Part shown: positions 32,441-43,824 of the stretch, piece after piece | Numbering within the stretch: position 1 is the first letter of the stretch | Layout of the letters: each line of letters opens with the position of its first letter | Assembly: GCA_026225945.1 (NCBI GenBank) | Contig: JAMJFZ010001262.1 | Coordinates: forward strand, 682,001 to 746,000 | Length of the DNA: 64,000 nt | DNA from: Cricetomys ansorgei | Lineage: Eukaryota; Chordata; Mammalia; Rodentia; Nesomyidae | Direction: 5' to 3' | Notes under the pieces: generated by a model | What the model was told of the DNA's origin: nothing | The model's database searches: none | Seen by the model: only the letters and a program-made list of their open reading frames with translations | Translations under genes and position numbers: made by a program

Positions 32441-33160
32441 ATTACTTACAATCAGACAGATTGACATCTTTGAATCTACACTCTAGATAGCCAGAGTTTG
32501 AGGAGAGTTTTGCTCAAGTTTGCCTTTGAAGGAATGAAGCCTTATCTGAAAGTACTAAATTCTATGGGCCTTTTTTTATTACTTTTCAAGAAATGAGAAA
32601 ATGGCAAAAGGCTTTGCACTTTTAAAAAGGGGGTGATTAAGCGATGTTTCATGTGTTGACTGCAATGGCTGAGCCAGTCAGAGTGTCTCAGAGTCACTTT
32701 CAGAGATCCAACAGAACAGACAGAGGGTGTGTGCCATAGTCTGCTTTGTTTATGGCACAACATGGTGCCTGGCACACAGTACATATTTCTAGAAGATTTG
32801 TTGAAGTTAGTGAAGCTTTTTCCACCATTGTGGGAGCAAGGCACTCAAGGCAATGTGGTCTCCCTCCCTCTGTAGCTTGAATGAGGCAGATCTAAGAATG
32901 TTCAACCAAGGCATTTGTATGATCCTTATTGCTCTTAACAAGGCAAAGAAAGAGGAAGCAGGTTGCTGGACAATAGTAAAACACAGAACTACCAATTGCC
33001 GATTTCCCACCCTCCAAACAAACCCCTGAGGGTTATTTGAATGTAGCTGTCAATTCACCAGATGTAGTTGTTGATTCGGATTCAAAGCAGTTTATTCTTC
33101 AGCTAATTAAATCACTGATTGTAGCCTGGTGCCCAGGAGCCCTAGAATGTTTTGACATCT
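32441..33160. other. unique sequence with MIR-like scrap
   Basis: 'atggtgcctggcacacagta' at about 32,762 is an antisense MIR end. The rest is unassigned, and the 100-residue minus frame has no known pattern. Confidence 0.45.
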
Positions 33161-33164
33161 TTAC

Positions 33165-33330
33165 AATCTACTCCTTTTTTTTTGTTGTTGTTGCTGTTGT
33201 TTTTCAACACAGGTTTCTCTATTGTAACTCTGGCTGTCCTGGAACATACTCTGTAGACCAGGCTGGCCTCAAACTCACAGAGATCTGCTTGCCTCTGCCT
33301 ACCAAATGCTAGAATTAAAGTGCCCGGCTA
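33165..33330 (-). repeat. antisense B1 SINE
   Basis: 'tgttgttgttgctgttgttt' tail, 'aacacaggtttctctattgt', 'ctggctgtcctggaacatac' and 'ctcacagagatctgcttgcc'. Confidence 0.92.
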
Positions 33331-33379
33331 CAATCTACTCTTAATCCTAGATATGGAAGGTTTCAGCCTCCATACAATC

Positions 33380-34075
33380 TACAACATTTAAATCTCCATA
33401 CAATCTAGTCTTAAGCCTCTGAGACCCACTACTGACTGAGCCACTCTGACTAGCTCCTTCTAAACTCTGACTCATCTGGTTCTATTCAGTGCTTTTGTCC
33501 TGGCCCAAACTCTTCTCCAAGTTGCCTGGTTTCAAGCTGACCTTCTGAGCTGGCTTACAGGTTCTGACTGAACTCTTCTGAATCTGGTTGATTCTGGCTA
33601 ACTCTCTGACTGCCTCAAACTGAATTGCTCTGCTTGGCTTCAAACTGACTCATTCTTCCCATCTGATACTGGCATCTCCTGCTGAGCTGCATCTGTGTCT
33701 CTGTGTCTCTCCCCCAGCCTTCCTGTTTGCCTCATACTGTCTGTTGTAATTGCCTGCTTCATACTGTCTCTGTAACTGCCTGCTGTAACTGACTCTTCTG
33801 TAACTCTTTCTCTGATTTGTCACTTTCCTTGTCCTTCACTCTGATTCATCTCAGATGTCACTTCCTGTGTGACATTGACTCTTCCTGAGTTCTACCTCCT
33901 GTGTCTGTTTCCATACTCTGTTTCTGTCTTAGGGATTAAAGGCATGGACCACCACTGCTTTCTGAATATTGAGATCAAAGGTGTTTGCTACCATTGCTTT
34001 CTGAATATTGGGATTTAAAGGTGTGTCTACATTCCATCCAGACCACGCAAGCCTCTGAATGTAGTCCCCTGGAAT
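33380..34075. repeat. degenerate CTGACT-rich repeat with a B1-derived tandem unit
   Basis: About 550 bases are dominated by CTGACT, AACTCT and CTGTAACT words, a poorly ordered tandem repeat. At 33,930-34,030 a unit ending 'gctttctgaatattgagatc' is repeated at once with small changes, and each copy carries a B1-like 'ggattaaaggcatg' motif. Confidence 0.7.
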
Positions 34076-34119
34076 ATAGACTGTCTCCAGATTTCACTCA
34101 GGCCTATTCCTCTACAAGA

Positions 34120-34420
34120 GATGAGTTCTTCATGCAAAGTAAAATAAGCAAAAAGTGAAAGATGTAAACATTCTAGCAATAAAGTGAGCTATAGAAACAG
34201 CTTATTTTGAAACAGGGATGGATAGAGGATCCTCGCAGATTTAATTAAAATCTCTTTTCTGTACATGAAAGCTACAAGCACACTTTATGTAATAGCAAAA
34301 GACCAGAAACAGCACAATTGTCCAGCTGTAGAAGACATCCCACAATAGAATATTGTGCAACTGAAAAAAGCAATGACAAGTTGCTTTTGGTGTTAATAAA
34401 AACCACTGAAATATATTGAG
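34120..34420 (+). mobile_element. old L1 ORF2 fragment
   Basis: 'tgtaatagcaaaagaccaga', 'aacagcacaattgtccagct' and 'cacaatagaatattgtgcaa' follow L1 ORF2 order. It is short and broken. Confidence 0.6.
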
Positions 34421-34689
34421 ACTTATTGCTTATCTGTTTAAATTTATTTTAGCTGAAACAAAAGCATAAAAATTAAACATATTAAGAGATACCATGCAAT
34501 GTTTCAATGCATCTCTAAATACAGGTTAAAGATATCTATCTTCTCAAGCATTTGTCTTTTCTACATGGCAAAAACTACCCACATTGTCTCTTCTAGTATT
34601 CTGAGATATAGTGCAAAATCGTTATCTGTAGTCTGCCAGAAAAGAGTCTTGCTTTTATCTAATTGTAACCTAGGTACTTAGTGATTAAA

Positions 34690-34886
34690 CTGCCCCATGG
34701 TTCTATCCTCTCCCTTGCTTCCACCAACAGCTTTTCTGGACTCCATGTGTGAGTGAAATTATGAGGCACTTGTCTTTGGGTACCTGGTTTTTCATTAGTT
34801 AGTGGATATTTAGGTTGTTCTCTGTCTTTTGGTCTTAATCACTAGTGCTCAATAAACCTGGGATGTAGATGTTTCTTTAACAAACT
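34690..34886 (-). mobile_element. antisense old L1, left part (interrupted)
   Basis: 'cttgtctttgggtacctggt' and 'ctagtgctcaataaacctgg' are reversed L1 ORF2 wording. The text continues after the LTR-like insertion at 35,495. Confidence 0.7.
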
Positions 34887-35489
34887 TATAGATGTAATTA
34901 CATCTGAGTGGGTTCAATAAAGAACAAAAGAAAATTCTCTGAGATGCAAGCCTGAATGACTTAAGCAAAAGACCCAACCTCTATGATAGACTTACCCAAA
35001 ACACGTGGCTCCAGATAATAATCTATTGACTGAAAGTTCAGCCCTACTGACACAAAGGCATTATTTGCATTAATGAACAGAGCCCCTCACCCTGCAGCTT
35101 CAGCCAGACAACTTGGCACTGAAAAGGCTGAAGTCAAGGCTGAGGAATCCAATGTGTTCGTTCCCTGGGTTCCAGCTGCAGAAGGCTGCAAAGCTGATAA
35201 GGACTCTTCATTTGCAATATCATAAACAAATGTCCTTAACATGAAGATTTCAGAGGGTAAGGTATTTTGAACATCAATTGTTCTGTCCAAGAACCGGGAA
35301 CAGGTACAGGAAGCAAGTCCTAAACAGTTACTGGCACAAAGCCAGCACTTAAGAAGAGAAGCAGTCTGCAAAACCTCTCCCCCAGCAGCTGCAAAAAAAA
35401 CAATTATCTTAAAGTTATAGGAGCACTCACTGAACAGATAGTGCATACAACTTTACAATAACTGAGATAGGTTCAAATATTCTGCTACA
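34887..35489 (-). mobile_element. 0.6-kb LTR-like element, copy 2, inside L1
   Basis: It is the reverse of copy 1 at 29,718-30,322, about 603 bases. AAACT stands on both sides (34,882-34,886 and 35,490-35,494), a plausible 5-base target duplication, and the interrupted L1 reads on across the join. The 119-residue minus frame at 35,087-35,446 lies wholly within the repeat. Confidence 0.82.
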
Positions 35490-35870
35490 AAACTGATTTT
35501 CTTTCTTTTCAATATATACCCTGTAGTAGGACTGCTGGGTCAAAGTTGTATTTTCAATTCTTTTTTTCCTTTTGGCTTTTTTAGACAAGGTCTCACTTCA
35601 TAGACCAGGATAGCCCAAACACACTATATATGAGGCCCTGGCTAACCTCAAACTCATGATCTTCCTGCCTTCATCTCCTGAGTGGTAAAATAATACTTGT
35701 GTACAATATGTTTTGTTTTTTGAGGATCTGTGATACTATTTTCATAAGGACTGTATTTCTTTACATTCCTAGCAACCGTGTGAATAAGGGCTCTTTTTTT
35801 CTTCACATCCTCTCTAATACTTACTATCTTTTTGACGAATTATTCTTATTGGGGTGAGGTAGTGTTTTGT
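35490..35870 (-). mobile_element. antisense old L1, right part with B1 nested
   Basis: 'gtagtaggactgctgggtca' and 'cattcctagcaaccgtgtga' are reversed L1 ORF2. An antisense B1 ('tagacaaggtctcacttcat', 'cttcatctcctgagtggtaa') sits at about 35,560-35,705. Confidence 0.75.
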
Positions 35871-36480
35871 ATAATTAGTAATTGAGAAATGTCATATGTG
35901 TGTATGTCCATGAGTGTGTGTGCAGTTATGGTTATTACCACATTATAATTTTTCCTTTTATTAGGTCTTTACACTTGCCTACCAGACTGACTAGGTAGAC
36001 AGTGATTTGCTCTCATTATTTCTCTTTGACTGAGTATGGGGCTGAGAAGGCAATGTGACTATGAAATTTTCAGTGTGACTTTTTTTCAGTGACTATGAAA
36101 TAACTGTATACATATTTAGGGCAGAGAAGAGAGTAGCCATGCTCTTCGGTCACTGAACCTTCTGCACAGGTTTCAGATATCACTGGAGCATTTTATTGAG
36201 AGTAGATTTTACATCTTGGAGCAAGCCACTGTCAGGGACATTCTCTACCCTTCTCTTCCCTCATTTCAGCTATTGCTCATGAATTAGTTCACTCTTTCCC
36301 TTCAAGCTCAAATTCATGTAATTGGGCACTACCTCTTTTTAATGAGCCAACCTCCTGTAATCTCTATGCCGTGAAGCCGATAGTAGCCTTGTTACAAATG
36401 TAGGTCCTTGATTGGCTGCATATACTTACCAAATAATTCTTAAATTCTTGAGTTATATTATTTATAACAATATTTATTAT
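35871..36480. other. no gene seen
   Basis: Unique, AT-rich sequence. No exon or clear repeat. Confidence 0.4.
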
Positions 36481-36985
36481 TTATTTTGTGTGTATACGTA
36501 TGTGTACTATATGCATGCAGGAGCCCTCAGAGGTCAGAAGTGGTGGCAGATCCCTTGAAATTGGAGTTGCAGATGTTAACAGATAGTGAATAATTTTCAA
36601 CTCCTGAGAAAGAAAGACAATGTCTCAGAAAGGGAAATATTTTCAAGCTTGCTACTAAACTGTCTCATGATTTTAAAGCACTTACTGTAACTTCCAGGAT
36701 TTTTGTTTTTACCAATTATTGGATGTACAACATTGTAAGAATTATTTGTATTCTTAACTATGAAGATAGGCTCAGAAGCTGTGATTTCTGCCCAAATGTA
36801 TGTTAGATTTTACACACCTTATGTGCCTTCTGCCATTGCCTATGAATACTTAATTTGTTTATTATTATTATTTATCTATTTATTTTATGGATATGAATGT
36901 TTTGTCTGTATGTATATGTACACCATATTCTTGGAGATTAGAGGAAGGCATTGGATCTCTTAAAATTGAAGTTACAGAAGATGTT
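36480..36985 (-). repeat. two antisense B3-type fragments
   Basis: 'aggagccctcagaggtcaga' with 'ccttgaaattggagttgcag' near 36,510-36,575, and 'ttggagattagaggaaggca' with 'aaaattgaagttacag' near 36,930-36,980, are middle parts of two antisense B3 SINEs. Confidence 0.6.
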
Positions 36986-37301
36986 ATTTGTGATATACAA
37001 ACACACACACACATACACACACCACACCACACACTCACAGTAGAGATACACACAACACACAGGTGAGTGCAATGTGAGTGACTGCAACACCTGTCAGCTC
37101 ATTGGCTCCCAGGCTGATTAGTCTGTGTCTCCTTTCCTTGTCACTGCTCTGGGTGACCTACAGGAAGCAGCATGCTGGCTGAAAGAAACAACTTTTGGTG
37201 GTAGAGGAGGAGTGTGTTTTGGTTTAGGCTCTAGAGTAGCTGTATGCCTCTGCTGGAACCTCCAGACTTTACAAAACAGCAGCAGCAAGCACTGATTCAA
37301 A

Positions 37302-37378
37302 AGGAGGAGGAGGAGGAGGAGGAGGAGGAGGAGGAGGAGGAGGAGGAGGAGGAGGAGGAGGAGGAGGAGGAGGAGGAG
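37302..37378. repeat. (GGA)n microsatellite
   Basis: About 25 pure GGA units, all purine on plus. The poly-Glu and poly-Pro frames across it are artefacts. Confidence 0.98.
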
Positions 37379-37379
37379 A

Positions 37380-37492
37380 GAATTTCATACATGAATACAC
37401 TGTGTTTATATCATCTCTACCCTTTCCCCCCAACTCCTCCCGTGCTACCACCACCATGTCCACTCTCAAATTTCTGACCTCTTCATCTGTAA

Positions 37493-37533
<41 letters not shown>

Positions 37534-38235
37534 CCAATTAGTGTTGCCCAAATGTACATGTATTTAGTGCTTGTTACTTAGAATTAGACAACTTATCAGT
37601 GGACTTCTCCCTGAAGAAAACTCACTATCCTTCCATCTCTCAGCGGTCATTGACTGTCTGTGTCTATTCAACTAGGGGTAGAGCCTTGTGAATGTTCTCA
37701 CAATCGTGATGACGTATCAGCTGGTGCGAACAACCATGCTGTTGAGAGCTCATATGTGCAGTATCCCTGTCATGTCCAGAAGACACTACCTCACTGCATT
37801 CTTCCCAGTCCTCTGGCTCTTACAGTCTTTTCATTCCCTTTTCCTGGATGTTACCTGAACCTTGGTTATGGAGATTGTGTTGAGTATGTTCCATCTGGAG
37901 CTGGGTACTCCATGGTCACATATTCTTTGCATTTTGACCAACTGTAGTTCTCTGTAATAACCTCTGTCTACTGCAAAAAGGAGGTTCTTTGATGAGGGGT
38001 GAGACTGGCACTTACCAGTAGGTGTAAGGATAAGTATTTAGAAGGCAGTTGGGATCGATACTAATTTACTTAGATGATAGTAGTAGTAGTAGTAGTTCTC
38101 CTCTAGGGTCTACGATCTCTCTAGCCACACATTTTTGGCTAGATTTATGGTATCAGCTGTGCCTTCTCTCCTATTGTGTAGTCCCTAAGTCCAATTAGAA
38201 AACAGTTGGTGATCCTCAAGAAATCAATGCCAATA
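37380..38235 (-). mobile_element. antisense L1 3' end
   Basis: It opens 'gaatttcatacatgaataca', then has a C-rich block, a (CA)n run at 37,496-37,531, 'tgtccagaagacactacctc', 'gagctgggtactccatggtc' and 'ggcagttgggatcgatacta'. It is the longest copy of the antisense 3' sequence also seen at 3.2-4.2 kb. The 95-residue frame at 37,660-37,947 is not a gene. Confidence 0.75.
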
Positions 38236-38379
38236 CACTGTTGCTGGTTCACAATACCTATAGATAGGTAATAGATATACTAACAGTACAGATAATACTG
38301 TTAGTAATCCCCCATATATCCTCCTCATAATTTTCATGGACCTGAAAAAACACATCTCCTTTATACTTAAAAAACCCCT

Positions 38380-38740
38380 GTGATAATTAATCTTCATTGG
38401 CAAGTTGACTGGATTTGGAATAGCCTAGGAGACACACAGCTCTGGATATAACTTTGAGAATGTTTTCACGGAGTTTTAAATGAGGAGAGAAACCCCATTG
38501 TAAATATGCATGGTACCATTCTATGCTCTGGGTTCCCTGGACTGAATAAAAAGAGAAAAAAGGAGAATAACCACCAAAGCCCAGCACTTCTTTCTCTCTG
38601 CCCAGGTAAAGGGCCCCAGCTTCCTGTTTTCCTTTTCTCACTATAATGGACCATATTCCTTTAAATCATGAGCTAAAATAAACCTTGCTTTTCTTAAGTT
38701 GCTTTTGTCATCACACTAGTAAGAAAACTAATGCATACAA
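38380..38740 (+). repeat. family U interspersed repeat
   Basis: 'aagttgactggatttggaat', 'tccctggactgaataaaaag', 'gctaaaataaaccttgcttt' and 'agtaagaaaactaatgcat' are in family order. Confidence 0.75.
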
Positions 38741-38804
38741 CTCCCTTGAAAGAATATTGCAAATAGAGAGTTAATTTCCCTCAAAAAAACACACTTTAAA
38801 GAGT

Positions 38805-38940
38805 ACAGCTGAACTAGCATTTGGGAGGCAGAGGCAGAGGCAGGCAGATCTCTGAGTTCAAGGTTAGCCTGGTCTACAGAGTGAGTTCCAGGACAGCAAG
38901 GTCCACACAGAGAAATGTTATTTCAAACAAATGAACAGAA
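38805..38940 (+). repeat. B1 SINE
   Basis: 'gggaggcagaggcagaggca', 'ttcaaggttagcctggtcta' and 'cagagtgagttccaggacag' are clear. Its 5' end is degraded. Confidence 0.9.
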
Positions 38941-39187
38941 CAAACAGAGTACAGCTGGCCTGTAGGAAACTTGACACTCAGTTTGCCACACTGGACATCC
39001 AGTGGCTCACTAGAGTCCACTTAGGACCTCCTTTGGCTGTAAGTCATATTTACCTGGCAGCCTCAGTTTTGTCTGATTTTCTTGATTTCATAACAAGAAA
39101 AAAGCATAGTTTGCCTTTATGTATAAGAAAAAATCTGTTAAAACCAGGTACTGTTTGATCCCATTTATAGAAAATATTCTGGAATTA

Positions 39188-39353
39188 TGGGCTGGAGAGA
39201 TGGCTCAGTGGTTAAGAGTGCTTGTTGCTCTTGCATAGGACCCACATTCAGTTCCCAGCACCCCTGTGGTTCACAACCCTCTCTAATGCCAGTTCCAGGG
39301 AATCCAATGCCCTCTCTGACTTCCCTGGACACTAGATATGCATGTGGTATACG

Positions 39354-39406
<53 letters not shown>

Positions 39407-39460
39407 GAAAAATACTCATACACTTAATAAAATAAAGTAAATAAACCTAAACAATTTTAT
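39188..39460 (+). repeat. B2/B3 SINE with internal (GT)n
   Basis: The head 'gggctggagagatggctcag' and B box 'cattcagttcccagcacccc' are followed by a GT run (39,355-39,403) and an AATAAAATAAAG tail. The GT run has grown in the SINE's 3' part. Confidence 0.92.
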
Positions 39461-39479
39461 TTAAAAAGTAAAATGTCTG

Positions 39480-39685
39480 GAATTAATTTCTGCCTAAGGC
39501 CTGGGGAGTTTGGAGGGATATGAGTGTGAAAGCTTCTAGATATATGGCCTCTTTGGAAGATGATCAGAATGTCCTAAAATTGTTTGTGGTGATGGTTCCA
39601 CAATTCTGTGACTAGACTCATTTAACTGAACACTTTAAACGGGCAATTTGTATGGAATGTGAGTTGCATCTTCATAAAACTTTGT
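39480..39685 (+). mobile_element. ancient L1 (L1M-type) 3' end
   Basis: 'gtggtgatggttccacaatt', 'ctgaacactttaaacgggca' and 'tgagttgcatcttcataaaa' match the end of an old mammalian L1. Confidence 0.7.
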
Positions 39686-39687
39686 TT

Positions 39688-40165
39688 TGTAGCAGGTAGC
39701 ACAGGCTGGCCTTGAATTAGATATGAAGCCAAGAGTGACCTTGAATTTCCAGTCCTTCTGCCTCCATCTCCCACGTGCTGGTATTACAGACATGTCAGCA
39801 CTCATGGCTTATGCAGCGTTGGCACTTGGTACATGCTAATCAAGCAATATTCTACCAATTGAGCAACTTCATGTGTGGGTGTGGGGGTGTTCATGTCTAC
39901 GGGTGTTTGTGTCTGTGCTAACCTGTATGTGACCACATGCAGAAGCCCAAGGAGGACCTGGAATTTGCTGTCTCAGATAGACTGGTAGTCAGAGAGCCCT
40001 ATTAATCCTCCTGCCTCAGCCTCTCACAGTCCTGGGGTTATAGCTGCCTGTGTGGCTATGCCTAGTTTTTTACATGGTTCTGTGAATGGAACTCAGATCT
40101 TTGTGCTTGCTTACATATTGAGGATTCTTACCCTCTGAGCCATCTCAATAGACCTAACTTTGCTG
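39688..40165 (-). repeat. antisense B4 followed by antisense B3-type SINE
   Basis: B4: 'gcacaggctggccttgaatt' then an ID end 'ctaccaattgagcaactt'. B3-type: 'ctgtgaatggaactcagatc' then 'ctctgagccatctcaataga'. Confidence 0.7.
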
Positions 40166-40169
40166 TTTT

Positions 40170-40325
40170 GAATGACTGAGTCTGATGATAAATGCTTGCA
40201 ATCTTAGCACTCTGGAGACTGAGGTAGGAAGATTATGAGTTCAGGGTCAGCCTGGGCTGCGCAGTGAATTTGAGGCCAGCCTGAGCTAAATATCAAAATC
40301 CAATGTCAAAACAAAACAAAAGAAG
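40170..40325 (+). repeat. old B1-type SINE
   Basis: 'gcaatcttagcactctggag', 'gagttcagggtcagcctggg' and 'gaggccagcctgagctaaat' plus an AAAAC tail. Confidence 0.75.
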
Positions 40326-40900
40326 TAATACCCAGGTGAAATTGGGTAAGATGTGTACATGGCTTCACGACAGTAAAGGAGACAAGACATTCTTTACTAC
40401 CGACGAGAAGAGTCTGGCCTCTCATCCTATCTACTTTTACTGTATACATAGAGTCTATTTTAGTCCTTTTCATAGTCTTGTTATAGTTAGTGAGCAACTA
40501 TGAAGTCAGAAACCACAGTGAGGCCTTGGATACCACACATCCTTGTTTTCAATCAACAATAAAGATGACTAATGTCACCATGGCTCAATTCAACCACACA
40601 CGTGGACTCAGGAACTTTGGGACATGTACTGGGTCCTGGCAGCCTGGTGATCTGGAGGGACAGTGCTTGGCTAAACTTGGATTTCAAGGCTGAGGTGTTG
40701 GTGGAGGCTGGAAAAATATCTTCCCAGACCCTGGAGTGGAAAGTTACCAAGGAAGTAACTGAGGGAAAAAGGAGTTCTCTAGTTTGGCCTGAAATTAATA
40801 CCAGCTTCGAATTTGTGAGAACAGATTTTAAACTCAGCATTCCCTAAATAACTTCCAGCCCAGGACTCTTCTTCTATCTCACTCCTCCTGTATGAGACTT
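40326..40900. other. unique sequence, no gene assigned
   Basis: Open frames of 91-95 residues overlap on both strands without recognised pattern. No convincing splice pair bounds any of them. Confidence 0.4.
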
Positions 40901-40904
40901 TGCT

Positions 40905-41120
40905 GTCATTATTTTGTTTGTTTGATACAGGATCTCATGTAGCCCAGGCTGGCCTCAAACTTATTTTGTAGTCTGACTTATTTGTCTGACTCTACCTCCT
41001 GAGTATTGGAATTACAGACATATGTTTCTATGCCCAATCTGTGGGGTGGTGGGGATCAAACCAGCACCTTGTACATGCTGGACAGGCAATTTAACACTGG
41101 GCTTCATCCTCAACTCCTAC
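40905..41120 (-). repeat. antisense B4 SINE
   Basis: 'atgtagcccaggctggcctc', 'cctgagtattggaattacag' then the ID part 'tgtacatgctggacaggcaa'. Confidence 0.85.
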
Positions 41121-41601
41121 ACAAGATTTTCAAAGGCAGCTATATAGGTGCAGGGGAGAGGGACCTAAGAGGGACCTCAGAACTGCACCAGAGACAAATG
41201 GGGACAAGAGCAAGAACATGAGACAATTCTTCTGTCACTTAGTAATAGGCATAAAACTTGGCCAAGTAAGCCAAGAAAGGTGACTTTTGCTAGACCCCCA
41301 CCTTCTGAAATTCTTACTGAGTTGCATAGTGACTTGCATAGTCATAACTGCAAGGGAGTTTGAGAAATGTGGTTTTAAATTTTTTAACCTCTGCAACTCA
41401 GAAAGGTACCCTAGAAAGATAGGAATGGGCGCTGAGTGTCAATCATTTCCAGTGCAAGTAATCATTATAATAAACATTGTCTTTGTCAAGTTTCAGGAGT
41501 AATCATGACTTGGTTCTTTTCAGCTATACCTGATATCAAGTGTATCAATTATGCTCCTTCTTCTCCTTGCTATAGCGTTAGGCATATAAGCGCACATGCA
41601 C

Positions 41602-41636
<35 letters not shown>

Positions 41637-42260
41637 CACACTTCCCAAGGGCTAATAATAAACAGGATGTATCAAGGAGAGATTCTCCATGAGGACTAGT
41701 GAGGACTCAGACCCAACACGTTCTTCTGCTTGTCAGACAACAGAGAAAAAGCTCAATGTTATCAAATGTAAGCCCTCCACAGACTCTTTCCAGGAGGCCA
41801 TTAGCATAGCCTTTTAGCACAGGCAAGAGTTAGAGCTTCCTTATTTATAGGTTGGCATTCAGATCTAGCCCTATCCACCTGCCCCTATGTCTGCATTATC
41901 ACCTCCTCTCTATGTCAACCCTCTGCCTGAAGAGTGTTTTTTGCTTTTAGACTTTGCTTTTATCTCTCATGTTTTCTTCTAAGTCTTTGGCCTTTTAAGT
42001 TTTCTCTAGTCCACCAAGGACCTAGAACAATAGCTTTCAAACTTGAGCCCTCTCTCCTAACCCCTTGTTCATTCCGGGTTTACAAACTCTCTCTTCTTGG
42101 CATCTATCATTTGTATCTGCCCAGCCTTCTCTACCACTTCCAGACACTTTGCTAGGCAGTGTACATATAACACTATTCCAGTGTACTGGAAACAATAGAC
42201 ACTCAGCACCCATCCCCACCTCCTTGTAGGGTATACATGGAATGCCTCTTTAACCCTCGT
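41121..42260. other. mostly unique sequence with (CA)n at 41,597-41,640
   Basis: Apart from the CA microsatellite I recognise no repeat or exon. The frames present have no protein pattern. Confidence 0.45.
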
Positions 42261-42264
42261 GACA

Positions 42265-42395
42265 ATTCCACAGAATGGTGCTTCATTTCTCATTTTACAG
42301 ATGAATTGGAGAGGTTCCGTAGGTTCACATCACTAGAATTGGTTATGTCCAGGATTTGAGCTCAGCTTTGTTTAGTTCTTGGTCTTAGGTCCTCC
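42265..42395 (+). repeat. MIR
   Basis: 'ttctcattttacagatgaat', 'tggagaggttccgtaggttc' and 'caggatttgagctcagcttt' follow the sense MIR core. Confidence 0.75.
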
Positions 42396-43045
42396 CCACA
42401 TTTTTATGGTCTAGTATCATATTACCAGCTCACAGAATAGAAACCTTCAATCAGATTACCCATAATAGCTAAGGGTGCACCAAAGAAACTCCATGTCAGT
42501 TGCTGATCTCTGAGCCAAAGTTTCCTGGGACTACAGAGCCACTGGTTCCACCCAGGAGTTCTTTCCCTCTGCCAATGTCTGGGACACTCTTTTTTTTTTT
42601 TTTTAAATAAACTATGGTTTCATGTTGAAAAATTCTACCAAATTTCCAGTAAATGCAAAATTGTGTAGGTTGTAGGAAAGAGATATTATTTTTGGCAGGA
42701 GTAGTCTAAGTCTGGCAGAAAACATAATAAAAGTGCTTTTTAACATCCTGTTTTTTACTCCTTTGTTGATTTTTGAGCATTTCTTCCCAAGCAAGGAGTT
42801 ATGCAATAAAAATTGAAAATTGCCAAAGTTTATTGTTAGTTTTATTTGGTTCCTTTTCTGTGTTTCTGTGCACCTTGTGTACTCTAAGTTTTAAACTCAG
42901 GAATGGAAATAATTATAAAGCACTCTGACAGTGGCCCAGAAACCACATCGTCACAGGGACACACTCTGAAGGGTCTGCGGAGGGCCATCGAGGCCCACAC
43001 TCAGTGGCTAGGCAAACTTTTAACTGAGGAGTTAGGAGTAGACAG
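42396..43045. other. no gene seen
   Basis: AT-rich unique sequence including a T run at 42,590. Confidence 0.4.
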
Positions 43046-43049
43046 CTTC

Positions 43050-43275
43050 ATCCAGCCCTGGTTCTGCATCTCTCCATCTGTGTTATCTTGGACGTGGTTT
43101 TCACCCTCTTTGACTCCTTGTTTTCTTACCTGTGAAGTAAGGATGACAAAGTATCTACTTCCTAGGTTTGCTGTGGGATAAATGAGTACATAAAAGTGCT
43201 TCTCTAGAGCAGTCTTTGGTGTGCAGTGAATACTTAGTTAAAGGTTCTACTAGTTCTTTGTTATATTTTTCTGTG
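43050..43275 (-). repeat. antisense MIR, long
   Basis: 'gttttcttacctgtgaagta', 'aggtttgctgtgggataaat', 'aaagtgcttctctagagcag' and 'gtgaatacttagttaaaggt' follow the reversed MIR order nearly end to end. Confidence 0.8.
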
Positions 43276-43384
43276 CTTTTAAAAAATGGACCTTAATATG
43301 TAGTCCATTTTTTATTTTTAATATTTTAAATATTTAATTAAAATTAAACATTTAATTAAAAATTAAAAATTTGTTTTATTATTA

Positions 43385-43630
43385 TTTAATGCTTAAAATT
43401 TCATGTGTGTGTGACTGTCTTACCTGTATGTATGTCTGTGCTAGAATAGGGCATCAGTTTCCCTAGGACTGGAGTTACAGAGGGTTGGGAAGCTACCATG
43501 TGGGTGCTGAGGCTCTAATTCTGATCTTCTGGTGGTGCTCTTAACTGTTGAGCCATTCCTCCCACTCTTGCCTTCAAATTCTTGATCCTCCTGCCTTAAC
43601 CTCCCGAATCCCGAGGTTACAGGCATGAGA
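43385..43630 (-). repeat. antisense B3 SINE and B1 scrap
   Basis: 'gggcatcagtttccctagga', 'agctaccatgtgggtgctga' and 'actgttgagccattcctccc' are B3; 'ccttaacctcccgaatcccg' after it is an antisense B1 end. Confidence 0.8.
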
Positions 43631-43824
43631 TGTTGCTTCTATCACAACATTGATTTTGTCTGTGGTATAAATGAGATGGTTATACAAATACGCTCATGCA
43701 TAGTTTTCTGGATTGTAGACTGGTAGAAGGTCCTAGTCTTTGCCAGAGATGGATGGTAACAGCAATCCCTTCCCAATTTTTTCCTTATAAACAACATTTG
43801 CTATTATTTTAGTTGGATCCTGTG

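Noticed and set aside
33380..34075. CRISPR-like or regularly spaced array
   Set aside because: The repeated words are short, irregular and directly adjacent, without unique spacers, and the DNA is mammalian.
35087..35446. 119-codon minus-strand frame
   Set aside because: It lies fully inside the LTR-like element. The inverted copy at 29.7-30.3 kb does not keep the frame.
37244..37559. Poly-Glu and poly-Pro/poly-Val frames
   Set aside because: They read a (GGA)n and a (CA)n microsatellite around an L1 3' end, not a gene.
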